A stretch of DNA of 48,033 nucleotides from Clostridiales bacterium (GTDB lineage Bacteria > Bacillota > Clostridia > Oscillospirales > Feifaniaceae): contig JAAYBB010000019.1 in assembly GCA_012719075.1 (NCBI GenBank), forward strand, positions 1 to 48,033. Direction: 5' to 3'. The position numbers and the translations under genes were made by a program. This document shows, one piece after another, positions 25,908-32,683 of this stretch. Below the pieces are notes generated by a model. It was not told the origin of the DNA and did no database searches. It saw nothing but the letters and a program-made list of their open reading frames with translations. Position 1 is the stretch's first letter; each line of letters starts with the position of its first letter.

Positions 25908-27206
25908 ATGGTTACATATAAAATTTCCGGCGCCCGAAGGCTGTGTGGAGAACTCGATGCCCAGGGGGCCAAAAACGCGGCGCTGCCGATTCTGACTGCG
26001 ACCCTGCTCACGCGGGGGTTGAATATCATTGAAAACTGTCCGCGCATTCTGGACGTCGAGGTGCTGCTCGACATCCTGCAGCACTTGGGCTGCAAGGTGA
26101 CCTGGGAGGAGGACCGGCTGCTGGTCGACACCGCGAGTGCCGACGGCGACTCGATCCCGGAGTACCTGATGCGCAAGATGCGCTCCTCGGTGATCCTGTT
26201 CGGCGCGCTGCTCGGGCGGCTGCGCAGCGGCGAGATCTCCTCGCCGGGCGGCTGTGAGCTCGGGCCGCGCCCCATCAATTTTCACATTTCGGCCTTTGAG
26301 CAGATGGGGGTGGTCATCGAAGAGCGGCACGGCTGTCTGCACGGCGTGCTCGAGCACCCGCACGACACCACCATCAACCTGGAGTTCCCAAGCGTCGGCG
26401 CCACCGAGAACATCATGCTGCTGGCCGCGGCGCTGCCCTGCACCACCACGATTTACAACGCGGCCAGAGAGCCCGAGATCGAGGACCTGCAGGCCATGCT
26501 GTGCAGCATGGGCGCGGGGGTGCGCGGCGCGGGGACGCCGGTGCTGGTCATCCGCGGAAGCGGGAAACTGCGACCGGTCTCGCACACCATCATTCCGGAC
26601 CGCGTCGTGGCCGCCACCTATCTGATCGGCGCCGCCGTGACCGGCGGGGAGCTGAAGCTCAACCACGTGCAGGAGCGCCACCTGAACGCGGCCACCACGC
26701 TGCTGTCCCAGAGCGGCTGCCAGATCGAGCGCCTGCCGGACGGGCTTTATTTAAAGGCCCCCGAGCGCCCGCGCCCGCTGGGCGTGGTGCGCACAATGCC
26801 CCACCCGGGGTTTCCGACCGACATGCAGGCCATCTTCATGACCTACGCCGCGCTGGCCCAGGGCTGCTCGGTGATGATCGAGACCATTTTTGAGAGCCGC
26901 TTCAAGCACGTGCCCGAGCTGCGGCGCCTGGGGGCCAACATCGTCGTGGACGGGCGCATGGCGGTCATCACCGGCGTGCCCTGGCTGTACGGTGCAACGG
27001 TCAGGGCCGACGACCTGCGCGGCGGCGCCGCGCTGATCCTGGCCGGCCTGGCCGCACAGGGCGAGACGCGGGTGCTGGACAACGGCCACATCGCCAGGGG
27101 GTACCAGACCCCCGAGCACTTTCTGCGCCTGCTGGGCGCAAAGATCGAGGCGCTGGAGGGGCATCCACCGGCCCTGCCGCCCGAGGAGGAGCGCGATCGG
27201 GGCTGA
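25908..27206 (+). CDS. murA: UDP-GlcNAc 1-carboxyvinyltransferase MurA
   Basis: 432 aa EPSP-synthase-fold enzyme for the first committed step of peptidoglycan synthesis, the target of fosfomycin. The catalytic cysteine is present in SPGGCELGPRPINFHI, implying normal fosfomycin sensitivity at this residue. Also GAKNAALPI, ATENIMLLAAAL, NAAREPEIEDLQ, HPGFPTDMQAIFM and ADDLRGGAALI. The ATG at 25908 gives the family N-terminus MVTYKISGARRLCGEL; GTG 25890 is an alternative. The gene is at the place often taken by murA or murB in Clostridial dcw clusters. Confidence 0.96.
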   Translation: MVTYKISGARRLCGELDAQGAKNAALPILTATLLTRGLNIIENCPRILDVEVLLDILQHLGCKVTWEEDRLLVDTASADGDSIPEYLMRKMRSSVILFGALLGRLRSGEISSPGGCELGPRPINFHISAFEQMGVVIEERHGCLHGVLEHPHDTTINLEFPSVGATENIMLLAAALPCTTTIYNAAREPEIEDLQAMLCSMGAGVRGAGTPVLVIRGSGKLRPVSHTIIPDRVVAATYLIGAAVTGGELKLNHVQERHLNAATTLLSQSGCQIERLPDGLYLKAPERPRPLGVVRTMPHPGFPTDMQAIFMTYAALAQGCSVMIETIFESRFKHVPELRRLGANIVVDGRMAVITGVPWLYGATVRADDLRGGAALILAGLAAQGETRVLDNGHIARGYQTPEHFLRLLGAKIEALEGHPPALPPEEERDRG

Positions 27207-27266
27207 GCGGCTCGGCCGCGGAGAAAGCATGGCGCATCCATGCGCACAGGAGGGGAGGGGCGCTCC

Positions 27267-28208
27267 GTGGGAAAGCAGCACAGGGGCAAAGGGACGGCCG
27301 CGGAGCGCAGGCCGCCGGCCGGACGGTCTTCGGCGCTCAGTGCCGTCCCCGCCAAAAGCGGACAAGCCGGTAAGCGCGGCACCGCGGCCGAGCGGGCGCA
27401 CCGCCGGGCGGCGGCCCGCCGCCGCTTCCGGCGCCGCCTGCAGCGACTGGCACTGCTGCTGCTCTGTGCGGGGCTCGGCGCCCTCTGCTACTACCTGTCC
27501 CAGACCATCCTGGTCTCGGCGGTGGAGCTCGAGGGGGAGTGTCCGGTCTACACGCAGGAGCAAATCCTGTCGGCCAGCGGGCTGGCGGTGGGACAGCGCT
27601 GGCTGCTGATCCGCACACGGGCGGCCGAGCGGGCGCTGCTGGAGCAGCTGCACTACCTCGAGGAGGTCAGCGTCGACCGGCGGCTGCCGACGGCGCTGCG
27701 CATCACGGTAACGCCGGCGCTGCCCCTGTTTCGGGCGGTGGTCGGCGGGCGGGAGGTCGTGGTGTCGCAGAGCTGGCGGGTGCTTGGCAGCGCCGCCCTC
27801 AACGGGGCGGCCTCGGCGCTGCCAAGGCTGAACGCGAATTTTGAAGAACCGGTGCGGGATGGGCAAAATTTGGCCTTTTTGGCAAAAAACGACGGCGCGA
27901 TAAGCGTTGACATTTTTGACGCCCTGCAAGATAATGATATCCTACAACGCGTAACGGCAGTCGAGATGGGGGACACGCTTGCACTCGGCTTTGTGGTGGA
28001 GGATCGCATAGAAGTCAAGCTCGGCGACAGCATCTCCATGCGGGAAAAAATCCGGCTGGCGGTCGCCAGCCTGCCCGAGCTCGAGGGCAAATCGGGCAGG
28101 CTGGACGCCTCTGCGGTCGGCCGCGCAGTCTTCAAGCCGGCCGCCCGCAAGCCGGGCTCCGCACAGCAGGAGGCCCCTGCCGAAGAGGAGCTGCCGCCGG
28201 CCGGTTAG
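27267..28208 (+). CDS. ftsQ: Cell division protein DivIB/FtsQ
   Basis: 313 aa. A very basic cytoplasmic N-terminus (AHRRAAARRRFRRRLQRL), one membrane segment at about residues 65-82 (LALLLLCAGLGALCYYL), then a POTRA domain (VSAVELEGECPVYTQEQIL; EEVSVDRRLPTALRITV) and a beta domain, with an acidic C-terminal tail. This is the DivIB layout; the protein links FtsL/DivIC to the PBP. GTG 27267 is preferred for its GGGGAGGGG six nt upstream; ATG 27240 is the alternative. Confidence 0.87.
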   Translation: MGKQHRGKGTAAERRPPAGRSSALSAVPAKSGQAGKRGTAAERAHRRAAARRRFRRRLQRLALLLLCAGLGALCYYLSQTILVSAVELEGECPVYTQEQILSASGLAVGQRWLLIRTRAAERALLEQLHYLEEVSVDRRLPTALRITVTPALPLFRAVVGGREVVVSQSWRVLGSAALNGAASALPRLNANFEEPVRDGQNLAFLAKNDGAISVDIFDALQDNDILQRVTAVEMGDTLALGFVVEDRIEVKLGDSISMREKIRLAVASLPELEGKSGRLDASAVGRAVFKPAARKPGSAQQEAPAEEELPPAG

Positions 28209-28267
28209 GGGAGGGACGTCCGAAGCAGGGCAACCGAGAGAGAGACAGTGCAGAAGGAGATTGAAGC

Positions 28268-29134
28268 GTGAACAACAACGACAACAGGACGTACCCCAAC
28301 GGCGAGGTGCTGGATGGCGAGGTGCTGATCCCGGAGGACGGTCGGCCGCAGGAGGGCCCCGCCCAGGAGGCCGGGGCGCCCGTCATCCCGGCCAGGCGCA
28401 GCGGCGGGGTCGGTATTTTTGTGGTCTGCCTGGTGTTTGGCCTGCTGCTGGCCATCCAGTTCAAGAGCGTGGAGCTCTCGGAGGGGGCCAGGGTCACCGA
28501 CCAGCTCATGCGCGCCGAAGAGCTGCAGACGCTGCTCAACAAGGAGCGGCAGCGCAGCCAGGAGCTCTATGAGGAGCTGCTGCAGTACAAGGACGACGTT
28601 GCAAGCTACCGCGAGATGGCGCTGGTCAACGGCGACTACGCGGCCGTGATGGCGCGGGAGCTGGAGCGGGCCGAGCTGATCGCCGGCATCATCGACGTCG
28701 AGGGGCCGGGCATCACGGTCACGATGCAGGACAGCCTGGACACCATCGAGATCGACCCGCTGCTGGACCCCAGCTACTACATCATCCACGACGACGACCT
28801 GCTGCGGGTCATCAACGAGCTGCGCGACGCCGGGGCCGAGGCCATCAGCATCAATGGCGAGCGGCTGATCTCGACCAGCGAAATCCGCTGCGCCGGCTCG
28901 ATCGTCAGCATCAACAACAACCGCTACGCCACGCCCTACGTCATCCGGGCCATCGGAGACCCCCAGACGCTGCACTCGGCCCTGACCATGCGCGGCGGGG
29001 TGCTCGAGCAGCTCTACGCCTTTAAAATCCGCGTGGACATCCAGCAGAACGACTCGATCATCATCAAGGGGTACACGGGCAAGACCAGCTTTAAGTACGC
29101 CAAAGAGTACCGGGCCGAAGCGCCCGCTTCATAA
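28268..29134 (+). CDS. DUF881 membrane protein
   Basis: 288 aa. Cytoplasmic acidic head, one membrane segment at about residues 47-65 (GVGIFVVCLVFGLLLAIQF), a short coiled coil (AEELQTLLNKERQRSQELYE) and an exported DUF881 domain (VEGPGITVTMQDS; INELRDAGAEAISINGERL; PYVIRAIGDPQTL). DUF881 proteins (YlxW/YlxX) lie next to sbp and ftsZ or ftsQ in Firmicutes and Actinobacteria and are linked to division, with no defined activity. GTG start after AAGGAG. Confidence 0.92.
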   Translation: MNNNDNRTYPNGEVLDGEVLIPEDGRPQEGPAQEAGAPVIPARRSGGVGIFVVCLVFGLLLAIQFKSVELSEGARVTDQLMRAEELQTLLNKERQRSQELYEELLQYKDDVASYREMALVNGDYAAVMARELERAELIAGIIDVEGPGITVTMQDSLDTIEIDPLLDPSYYIIHDDDLLRVINELRDAGAEAISINGERLISTSEIRCAGSIVSINNNRYATPYVIRAIGDPQTLHSALTMRGGVLEQLYAFKIRVDIQQNDSIIIKGYTGKTSFKYAKEYRAEAPAS

Positions 29135-29149
29135 GGGGGGGCAAAGGAG

Positions 29150-29488
29150 ATGCTCATTGGATTTGCCGGCATTGTGCTGGGGCTGCTGATCGGCTTTTTC
29201 TTTCCGATTTACTTTCCGGACAGCTTGTCGCTCTACATGGGGGTGGCGCTGATCGCCTGTGTGGACTCCATCATCGGCGGACTGCTGGCCAAAATGCGGG
29301 GGACCTACAGCGAATCGGTGTTCATTTCGGGGTTTTTCATCAACGCCCTGCTGGCCGCATTGCTGACATATTTCGGAAAACGCATCAACCTGCAGCTCGA
29401 ATTGGCCGCAATGGTCGTATTTACAACCAGAATTTATCAGAATTTGGCGATTTTGAGACGTAACCTATTGAACTTGGAGCCCGACTAA
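29150..29488 (+). CDS. sbp: Small basic protein Sbp (DUF1290)
   Basis: 112 aa, three to four membrane segments covering most of the protein (IGFAGIVLGLLIGFFFPIYF; LYMGVALIACVDSIIGGLLA; ISGFFINALLAALLTYFG). The MRGTYSESVFISGFF segment is a family hallmark. The role is unknown; it is nearly always beside the DUF881 gene and ftsZ/ftsA. The ftsZ -35 element is inside its 3' end. Confidence 0.92.
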   Translation: MLIGFAGIVLGLLIGFFFPIYFPDSLSLYMGVALIACVDSIIGGLLAKMRGTYSESVFISGFFINALLAALLTYFGKRINLQLELAAMVVFTTRIYQNLAILRRNLLNLEPD

Positions 29489-29496
29489 TATACAAT
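29468..29496 (+). promoter_or_regulatory. Promoter of ftsZ
   Basis: TTGAAC (29468-29473, within sbp) and TACAAT (29491-29496), 17-bp spacer. It gives ftsZ its own transcript with a leader of about 100 nt, allowing ftsZ dosage to be set apart from the long dcw operon (inference). Confidence 0.65.
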
Positions 29497-29603
29497 ATGG
29501 AATAAGAATTTACGTTAAAACGCAACATATAGCGGTTTGCTTCGCGGGGGCATCGCCTGATGCATCCCTATCGCGTCTTCAATACAACAGGAGGTACATC
29601 AGG

Positions 29604-30830
29604 ATGATCATTGACTTCGACAGCAGCTCTCCGACACCCGTGAACATCAAGGTGCTTGGCGTGGGCGGCGGCGGCAACAATGCCGTCAACCGGATGATCA
29701 CATCGGGCATTACGAGCGTTGAGTTCATTGCCGTCAATACGGACAAGCAGGACCTCAACGCCTCGCGCGCGACCCAGAAAATCCAGATCGGCGAAAAGCT
29801 GACCAAGGGGCAGGGTGCAGGCTCCATCCCGGAAAAGGGAGCGCGGGCCGCCGAGGAGAACCGCGACGAGCTGGCCGCCGCGCTCAAGGGGGCCGACATG
29901 GTCTTCATCACGGCCGGCATGGGCGGCGGCACCGGGACCGGGGCCTCCCCGATCATTGCGGCGCTGGCCAAGGAGATGGGCATCCTGACCGTCGGCATTG
30001 TGACCAAGCCCTTCCTGTTCGAGGGCAAGTCGCGCATGAGCAAGGCCGAGGACGGCATCCGCATGCTGCGCGAGCAGGTGGACTCGCTGATCATCATCCC
30101 CAACGAGCGGCTCAAGCTGGTCTCGGACACCCCGATCACGCTGGCCAACGCCTTTGAAAAGGCCGACGACGTGCTGCGCCTCGGCGTGGCCAACCTCTCC
30201 GACCTCATCAACATCCCGGGCTACATCAACCTCGACTTTGCCGACGTCAGCTCGGTCATGAAGGACGCCGGCTACGCCCACATGGGCGTCGGCCACGGCA
30301 CCGGCCGCGACCGCATGACCGAGGCGGTGCTCGAGGCCATCAACAGCCCGCTGATCGAGACCACCATCAACGGCGCCCGCGGCGTCATCATCAACATCTT
30401 CAGCCCGCCAGACATCGGGCTGACCGAGGTGGACGACGCCGTGAGCATGGTGACGGCCGCCGTGCACCCCGACGCCAACATCATCTTCGGCGTCTCGTTC
30501 GACGAGGACCTCAGCGACGAGGCGCGGGTGACCATCATCGCGACCGGCTTTGAGACGCTGGCCACCGCCGAGCCCAGGGAGGTGCCGCAGCCCGCCCAGG
30601 CCCATTCGAGCGGGAGTGCAATGGCCGGCGCCGTCCTCCAGCAGGGGTCGACCACCACGGTCAAGCCCTTCTCCACCCCCTTTGCGCCGGCGGCGACCAC
30701 GCCGGTGGGGGCACCGGTGGCCGCCGGCATGGCGGCCGCCGACTCCGAGGACAAGGCCCGCAGGCTGATCAGCGACGACGACATCAACGACATCGACTCG
30801 ATCCTCAACATCTTCAAAAAGAGGGGCTAG
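29604..30830 (+). CDS. ftsZ: Cell division GTPase FtsZ
   Basis: 408 aa tubulin homologue forming the Z-ring. GGGGNNAVNRMI at the N-terminus, the tubulin signature GMGGGTGTGASP, T7 synergy-loop region NLDFADVSSVM, then a variable Ala/Pro/Thr-rich linker from about residue 325 and the conserved C-terminal peptide DDDINDIDSILNIFKKR that binds SepF and other anchors. ftsA is absent beside it, as in many Clostridia that use SepF. AGGAGGT precedes the ATG. Confidence 0.98.
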   Translation: MIIDFDSSSPTPVNIKVLGVGGGGNNAVNRMITSGITSVEFIAVNTDKQDLNASRATQKIQIGEKLTKGQGAGSIPEKGARAAEENRDELAAALKGADMVFITAGMGGGTGTGASPIIAALAKEMGILTVGIVTKPFLFEGKSRMSKAEDGIRMLREQVDSLIIIPNERLKLVSDTPITLANAFEKADDVLRLGVANLSDLINIPGYINLDFADVSSVMKDAGYAHMGVGHGTGRDRMTEAVLEAINSPLIETTINGARGVIINIFSPPDIGLTEVDDAVSMVTAAVHPDANIIFGVSFDEDLSDEARVTIIATGFETLATAEPREVPQPAQAHSSGSAMAGAVLQQGSTTTVKPFSTPFAPAATTPVGAPVAAGMAAADSEDKARRLISDDDINDIDSILNIFKKRG

Positions 30831-30885
30831 CGACAGGACCGTTTGATTTACAGCGCAATTTTAAAGGGAACGGCGGGCGGGGACG

Positions 30886-30915
30886 TTGACAGGCGCTGCC
30901 CTGCCGTGATATACT
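30886..30915 (+). promoter_or_regulatory. Promoter of rpsO
   Basis: Consensus TTGACA (30886-30891) and TATACT (30910-30915) with an 18-bp spacer; the best -35 in the window. Confidence 0.8.
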
Positions 30916-30921
30916 ACCCCA

Positions 30922-31017
30922 GTATGGCCGCCGCTTGGTGAAGGGATATCGGCGCGAACTTTGCGCCATCACCTCCCCCTTTCGCTCGGTGGAGGGCCGA
31001 ATTTAAAAACGAGGTGA
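30922..31017 (+). promoter_or_regulatory. Structured rpsO leader, probable S15 autoregulation
   Basis: GGTGA (30937-30941) can pair with TCACC (30969-30973), enclosing a GGCGC/GCGCC hairpin (30951-30967). The same TCACCTC (30969-30975) is a perfect complement of the rpsO Shine-Dalgarno GAGGTGA (31011-31017). The two pairings exclude each other, which suits translational control by S15, known to bind its own mRNA leader in several phyla. Binding here is inferred. Confidence 0.6.
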
Positions 31018-31025
31018 CCACAAAC

Positions 31026-31286
31026 ATGATGAGATCCAAACAGGAGCTGATCGAGCTCTACCGCGTCCACGAGACCGACACCGGCTCGCCCGAGGTGCAG
31101 ATCGCCATTTTGACCGAGCGCATCAACCACCTCAACGAGCACCTGAAGATCAACAAGAAGGACCACCACAGCCGCCGCGGCCTGCTCAAGATGGTCGGCC
31201 GCCGCCGCAACCTGCTGGACTACCTGATCCAAAAGGACATCGAGCGCTACCGCGTCATCATTGAAAAGCTCGGCATCCGAAAGTAG
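31026..31286 (+). CDS. rpsO: 30S ribosomal protein S15
   Basis: S15 (86 aa) binds the central domain of 16S rRNA early in assembly. The signature [18 protein letters not shown] and [20 protein letters not shown] are complete. The ATG at 31026 lies 8 nt after GAGGTGA; a second in-frame ATG follows directly. It is a monocistronic unit with its own promoter, leader and terminator. Confidence 0.97.
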   Translation: MMRSKQELIELYRVHETDTGSPEVQIAILTERINHLNEHLKINKKDHHSRRGLLKMVGRRRNLLDYLIQKDIERYRVIIEKLGIRK

Positions 31287-31360
31287 GGTCGTAAAAAGCA
31301 GGTGCACAACAGGCCAGCAAGATCACAGCGAAGCAAATTCGCCAGCCAGGATGAGATCAC

Positions 31361-31389
31361 AAAGGGGGGAATTCCCCCCTTTGTTTTTT
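31361..31389 (+). terminator. Terminator of rpsO
   Basis: A perfect 22-bp palindrome (arm AAAGGGGGGAA, 31361-31382) followed by GTTTTTTG. Confidence 0.88.
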
Positions 31390-31505
31390 GCAGGGGATTT
31401 GCGACACTGAGCAGGGAGACGCGGGTCGATCCGGACCGATCCGGACCCTCCTGGGGATGGCCGCGACCCACCGGCCCAGGCGAGCGTACAGGCCGCCCCT
31501 CCGGC

Positions 31506-31665
31506 GCGGCCGCCCACATGCAAACGCATGTGCCGCCGGCCCCGGAGGCGCCAAAGGCGCCCGGCATCCGACCAAAGCCCCGGCCGGATGCCGGGGAAGC
31601 CCTGCGGGCCCCTCTCCCGTGGCCGGCGGCAAAGGGGCCGGTTCCCGGCCCCTTTGGGCGGCCGC
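31506..31665 (+). repeat. R2 structured repeat, copy a
   Basis: 160 bp closed by an 11-bp stem GCGGCCGCCCA/TGGGCGGCCGC at its two ends. Inside, in order: hairpin CACATGC/GCATGTG; an 11-bp stem TGCCGCCGGCC/GGCCGGCGGCA enclosing GGCGCC-AAA-GGCGCC and CCGGCATCCG/CGGATGCCGG hairpins; and a final hairpin AAAGGGGCCGG/CCGGCCCCTTT. The second copy is at 36239-36397 with the same plan. Function is unknown. Confidence 0.75.
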
Positions 31666-31833
31666 TGTGCGGCACCGCGCCTTCTTGCGGGCCATGAGGG
31701 CTGTGTGGGATACGTACCCTGTGCATAAAGTGGAGCAGCGCAGGGCAGCCACCTGGGACCCGGCGGGCGATGATGTGCACCTTCCGTGTGCAAGGGGGTA
31801 TTGCGTTCAAGCCGTACCACTTGGACCGCTATC

Positions 31834-31917
31834 GGGGGATTGCGGCGCAAGCCGCGTATCCAGGAGGTGTGGGTGCCCCCTAAGCCGCGTATGCAGGGGG
31901 TATGGGTGCTTCCTGGG
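31834..31917 (+). repeat. R1 fragments (3' part, duplicated)
   Basis: 31834-31881 matches the last two hairpins of R1 (GCGGCGCAAGCCGC, then CCAGGAGG/CCCCCT region) with substitutions, and 31882-31917 is a shorter second copy of the terminal hairpin (GCAGGGGGTATGGGTGC). Both look like decayed copies. Confidence 0.55.
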
Positions 31918-31963
31918 CTTTACGTCCGCAGGCGAGCTCACTTCGCCGAAGGGCTGACAAATC

Positions 31964-32115
31964 GTCCTTAAAATAAACGCACGTATTTTAAGGACACCGC
32001 CAAGGCATCCCGCCTGGTGGCGGGTGCCCAAACGCTCCAAAGCCTTGGAGCGTTTGCCGGGGGTATCGAAACCGCTTTGCGGTTTCGTATCCAGGGGGTA
32101 CGGGTACCCCCTGGA
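31964..32115 (+). repeat. R1 structured repeat, copy 1
   Basis: 152 bp made almost wholly of five hairpins. H1 GTCCTTAAAATA/TATTTTAAGGAC (31964-31995), H2 CCCGCC/GGCGGG (32009-32024), H3 CAAACGCTCCAA/TTGGAGCGTTTG (32029-32056), H4 CGAAACCGC/GCGGTTTCG (32067-32087), H5 TCCAGGGGGTAC/GTACCCCCTGGA (32090-32115). All stems are perfect. A further conserved flank upstream (about 31929-31963, CTTCGCCGAAGGGCTGACAA) is shared with the inverted copy at 45.2 kb. Confidence 0.8.
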
Positions 32116-32123
32116 CTAACTCC

Positions 32124-32275
32124 GTCCTTAAAATGAGCGCGCTTATTTTAAGGACACCGCCAAGACGTATCGCCTTATGGCGATCGCCCAAACGCTCCAA
32201 AGCCTTGGCCCGTTTGCCGGGGGTATCGAAACCGCTTTGCGATTTCGTATCCAGGGGGTACGGGTACCCCCTGGA
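32124..32275 (+). repeat. R1 structured repeat, copy 2
   Basis: 152 bp in tandem with copy 1 (160-bp offset, 8-bp linker). H1 has become GTCCTTAAAATGAGC/GCTTATTTTAAGGAC, lengthened by paired changes. H2 is ATCGCC/GGCGAT, two compensated pairs relative to copy 1. H3 and H4 carry small mismatches. H5 is unchanged. It ends 13 bp before the tRNA promoter. Confidence 0.8.
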
Positions 32276-32288
32276 CATTAATTAGGGC

Positions 32289-32317
32289 TTGCATCATCGG
32301 CGGTTCTGTGCTAAAAT
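32289..32317 (+). promoter_or_regulatory. Promoter of the tRNA-His/tRNA-Gln unit
   Basis: TTGCAT (32289-32294) and TAAAAT (32312-32317), 17-bp spacer, 14 bp before tRNA-His. Confidence 0.7.
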
Positions 32318-32330
32318 GCTTACGATATGC

Positions 32331-32408
<78 letters not shown>

Positions 32409-32414
32409 AACGAA

Positions 32415-32445
32415 AGATGGGGGCGCGGGGAGCGCCCTCATTTTT
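32415..32445 (+). terminator. Hairpin with U-tract between the two tRNAs
   Basis: GGGCGC/GCGCCC with GGGGA loop, extended by TGG/TCA pairs, followed by TTTTT at 32441-32445. It could attenuate read-through into tRNA-Gln or guide processing; no separate promoter for tRNA-Gln is apparent. Confidence 0.5.
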
Positions 32446-32453
32446 CAATATAC

Positions 32454-32530
32454 TGGGATGTAGCCAAGCTGGTAAGGCACAGGACTTTGACTCCTGCATT
32501 CCGTTGGTTCGAGTCCAACCATCCCAGCCA
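32454..32530 (+). tRNA. tRNA-Gln (anticodon TTG)
   Basis: Cloverleaf with acceptor TGGGATG/CATCCCA, anticodon stem CAGGA/TCCTG around the loop CTTTGAC with anticodon TTG, T-loop GGTTCGAGTCC and encoded CCA (32528-32530). Confidence 0.95.
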
Positions 32531-32531
32531 C

Positions 32532-32560
32532 AAAAAAACCGGCGGTTTGCCGGTTTTTTT
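32532..32560 (+). terminator. Terminator of the tRNA unit
   Basis: AAACCGGC/GCCGGTTT stem with a GGTTT loop and a run of seven T. Confidence 0.88.
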
Positions 32561-32578
32561 GCTGCCTTTACCGCACTT

Positions 32579-32607
32579 AAAAAGCCGACCCTGCGGGCCG
32601 GCTTTTT
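32579..32607. terminator. Bidirectional terminator between tRNA-Gln and clpC
   Basis: AAAAAGCCG/CGGCTTTTT stem extended by CC/GG around a TGC-rich loop. The A-run and T-run allow termination in both directions; it serves the clpC operon on the minus strand. Confidence 0.8.
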
Positions 32608-32683
32608 AATATTACTTTAAATAAACACCCTTGGACTTGTCGTGTCGTTTAAAACTTCTCCGAACCAGGGAAAACCCCCCGGC

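Larger units (their letters stand above)
31287..32330. other. Non-coding kilobase rich in structured repeats
   Basis: No supported gene in 1044 bp. It contains the rpsO terminator, a 10-bp tandem repeat (GATCCGGACC twice near 31428-31450), element R2 copy a (31506-31665), R1 fragments (31834-31917), two R1 copies (31964-32275) and the tRNA promoter. The open frames across it on both strands lack ribosome sites and change with the repeats. Confidence 0.8.

Noticed and set aside
31302-31971. Several overlapping open frames of 60-190 codons downstream of rpsO
   Set aside because: They cross structured repeats on both strands, are Pro/Arg/Gly-rich and lack ribosome sites.
31964-32275. R1 as an insertion sequence
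   Set aside because: No transposase, no clear terminal inverted repeats enclosing the unit and no visible target duplication; a non-autonomous element remains possible.
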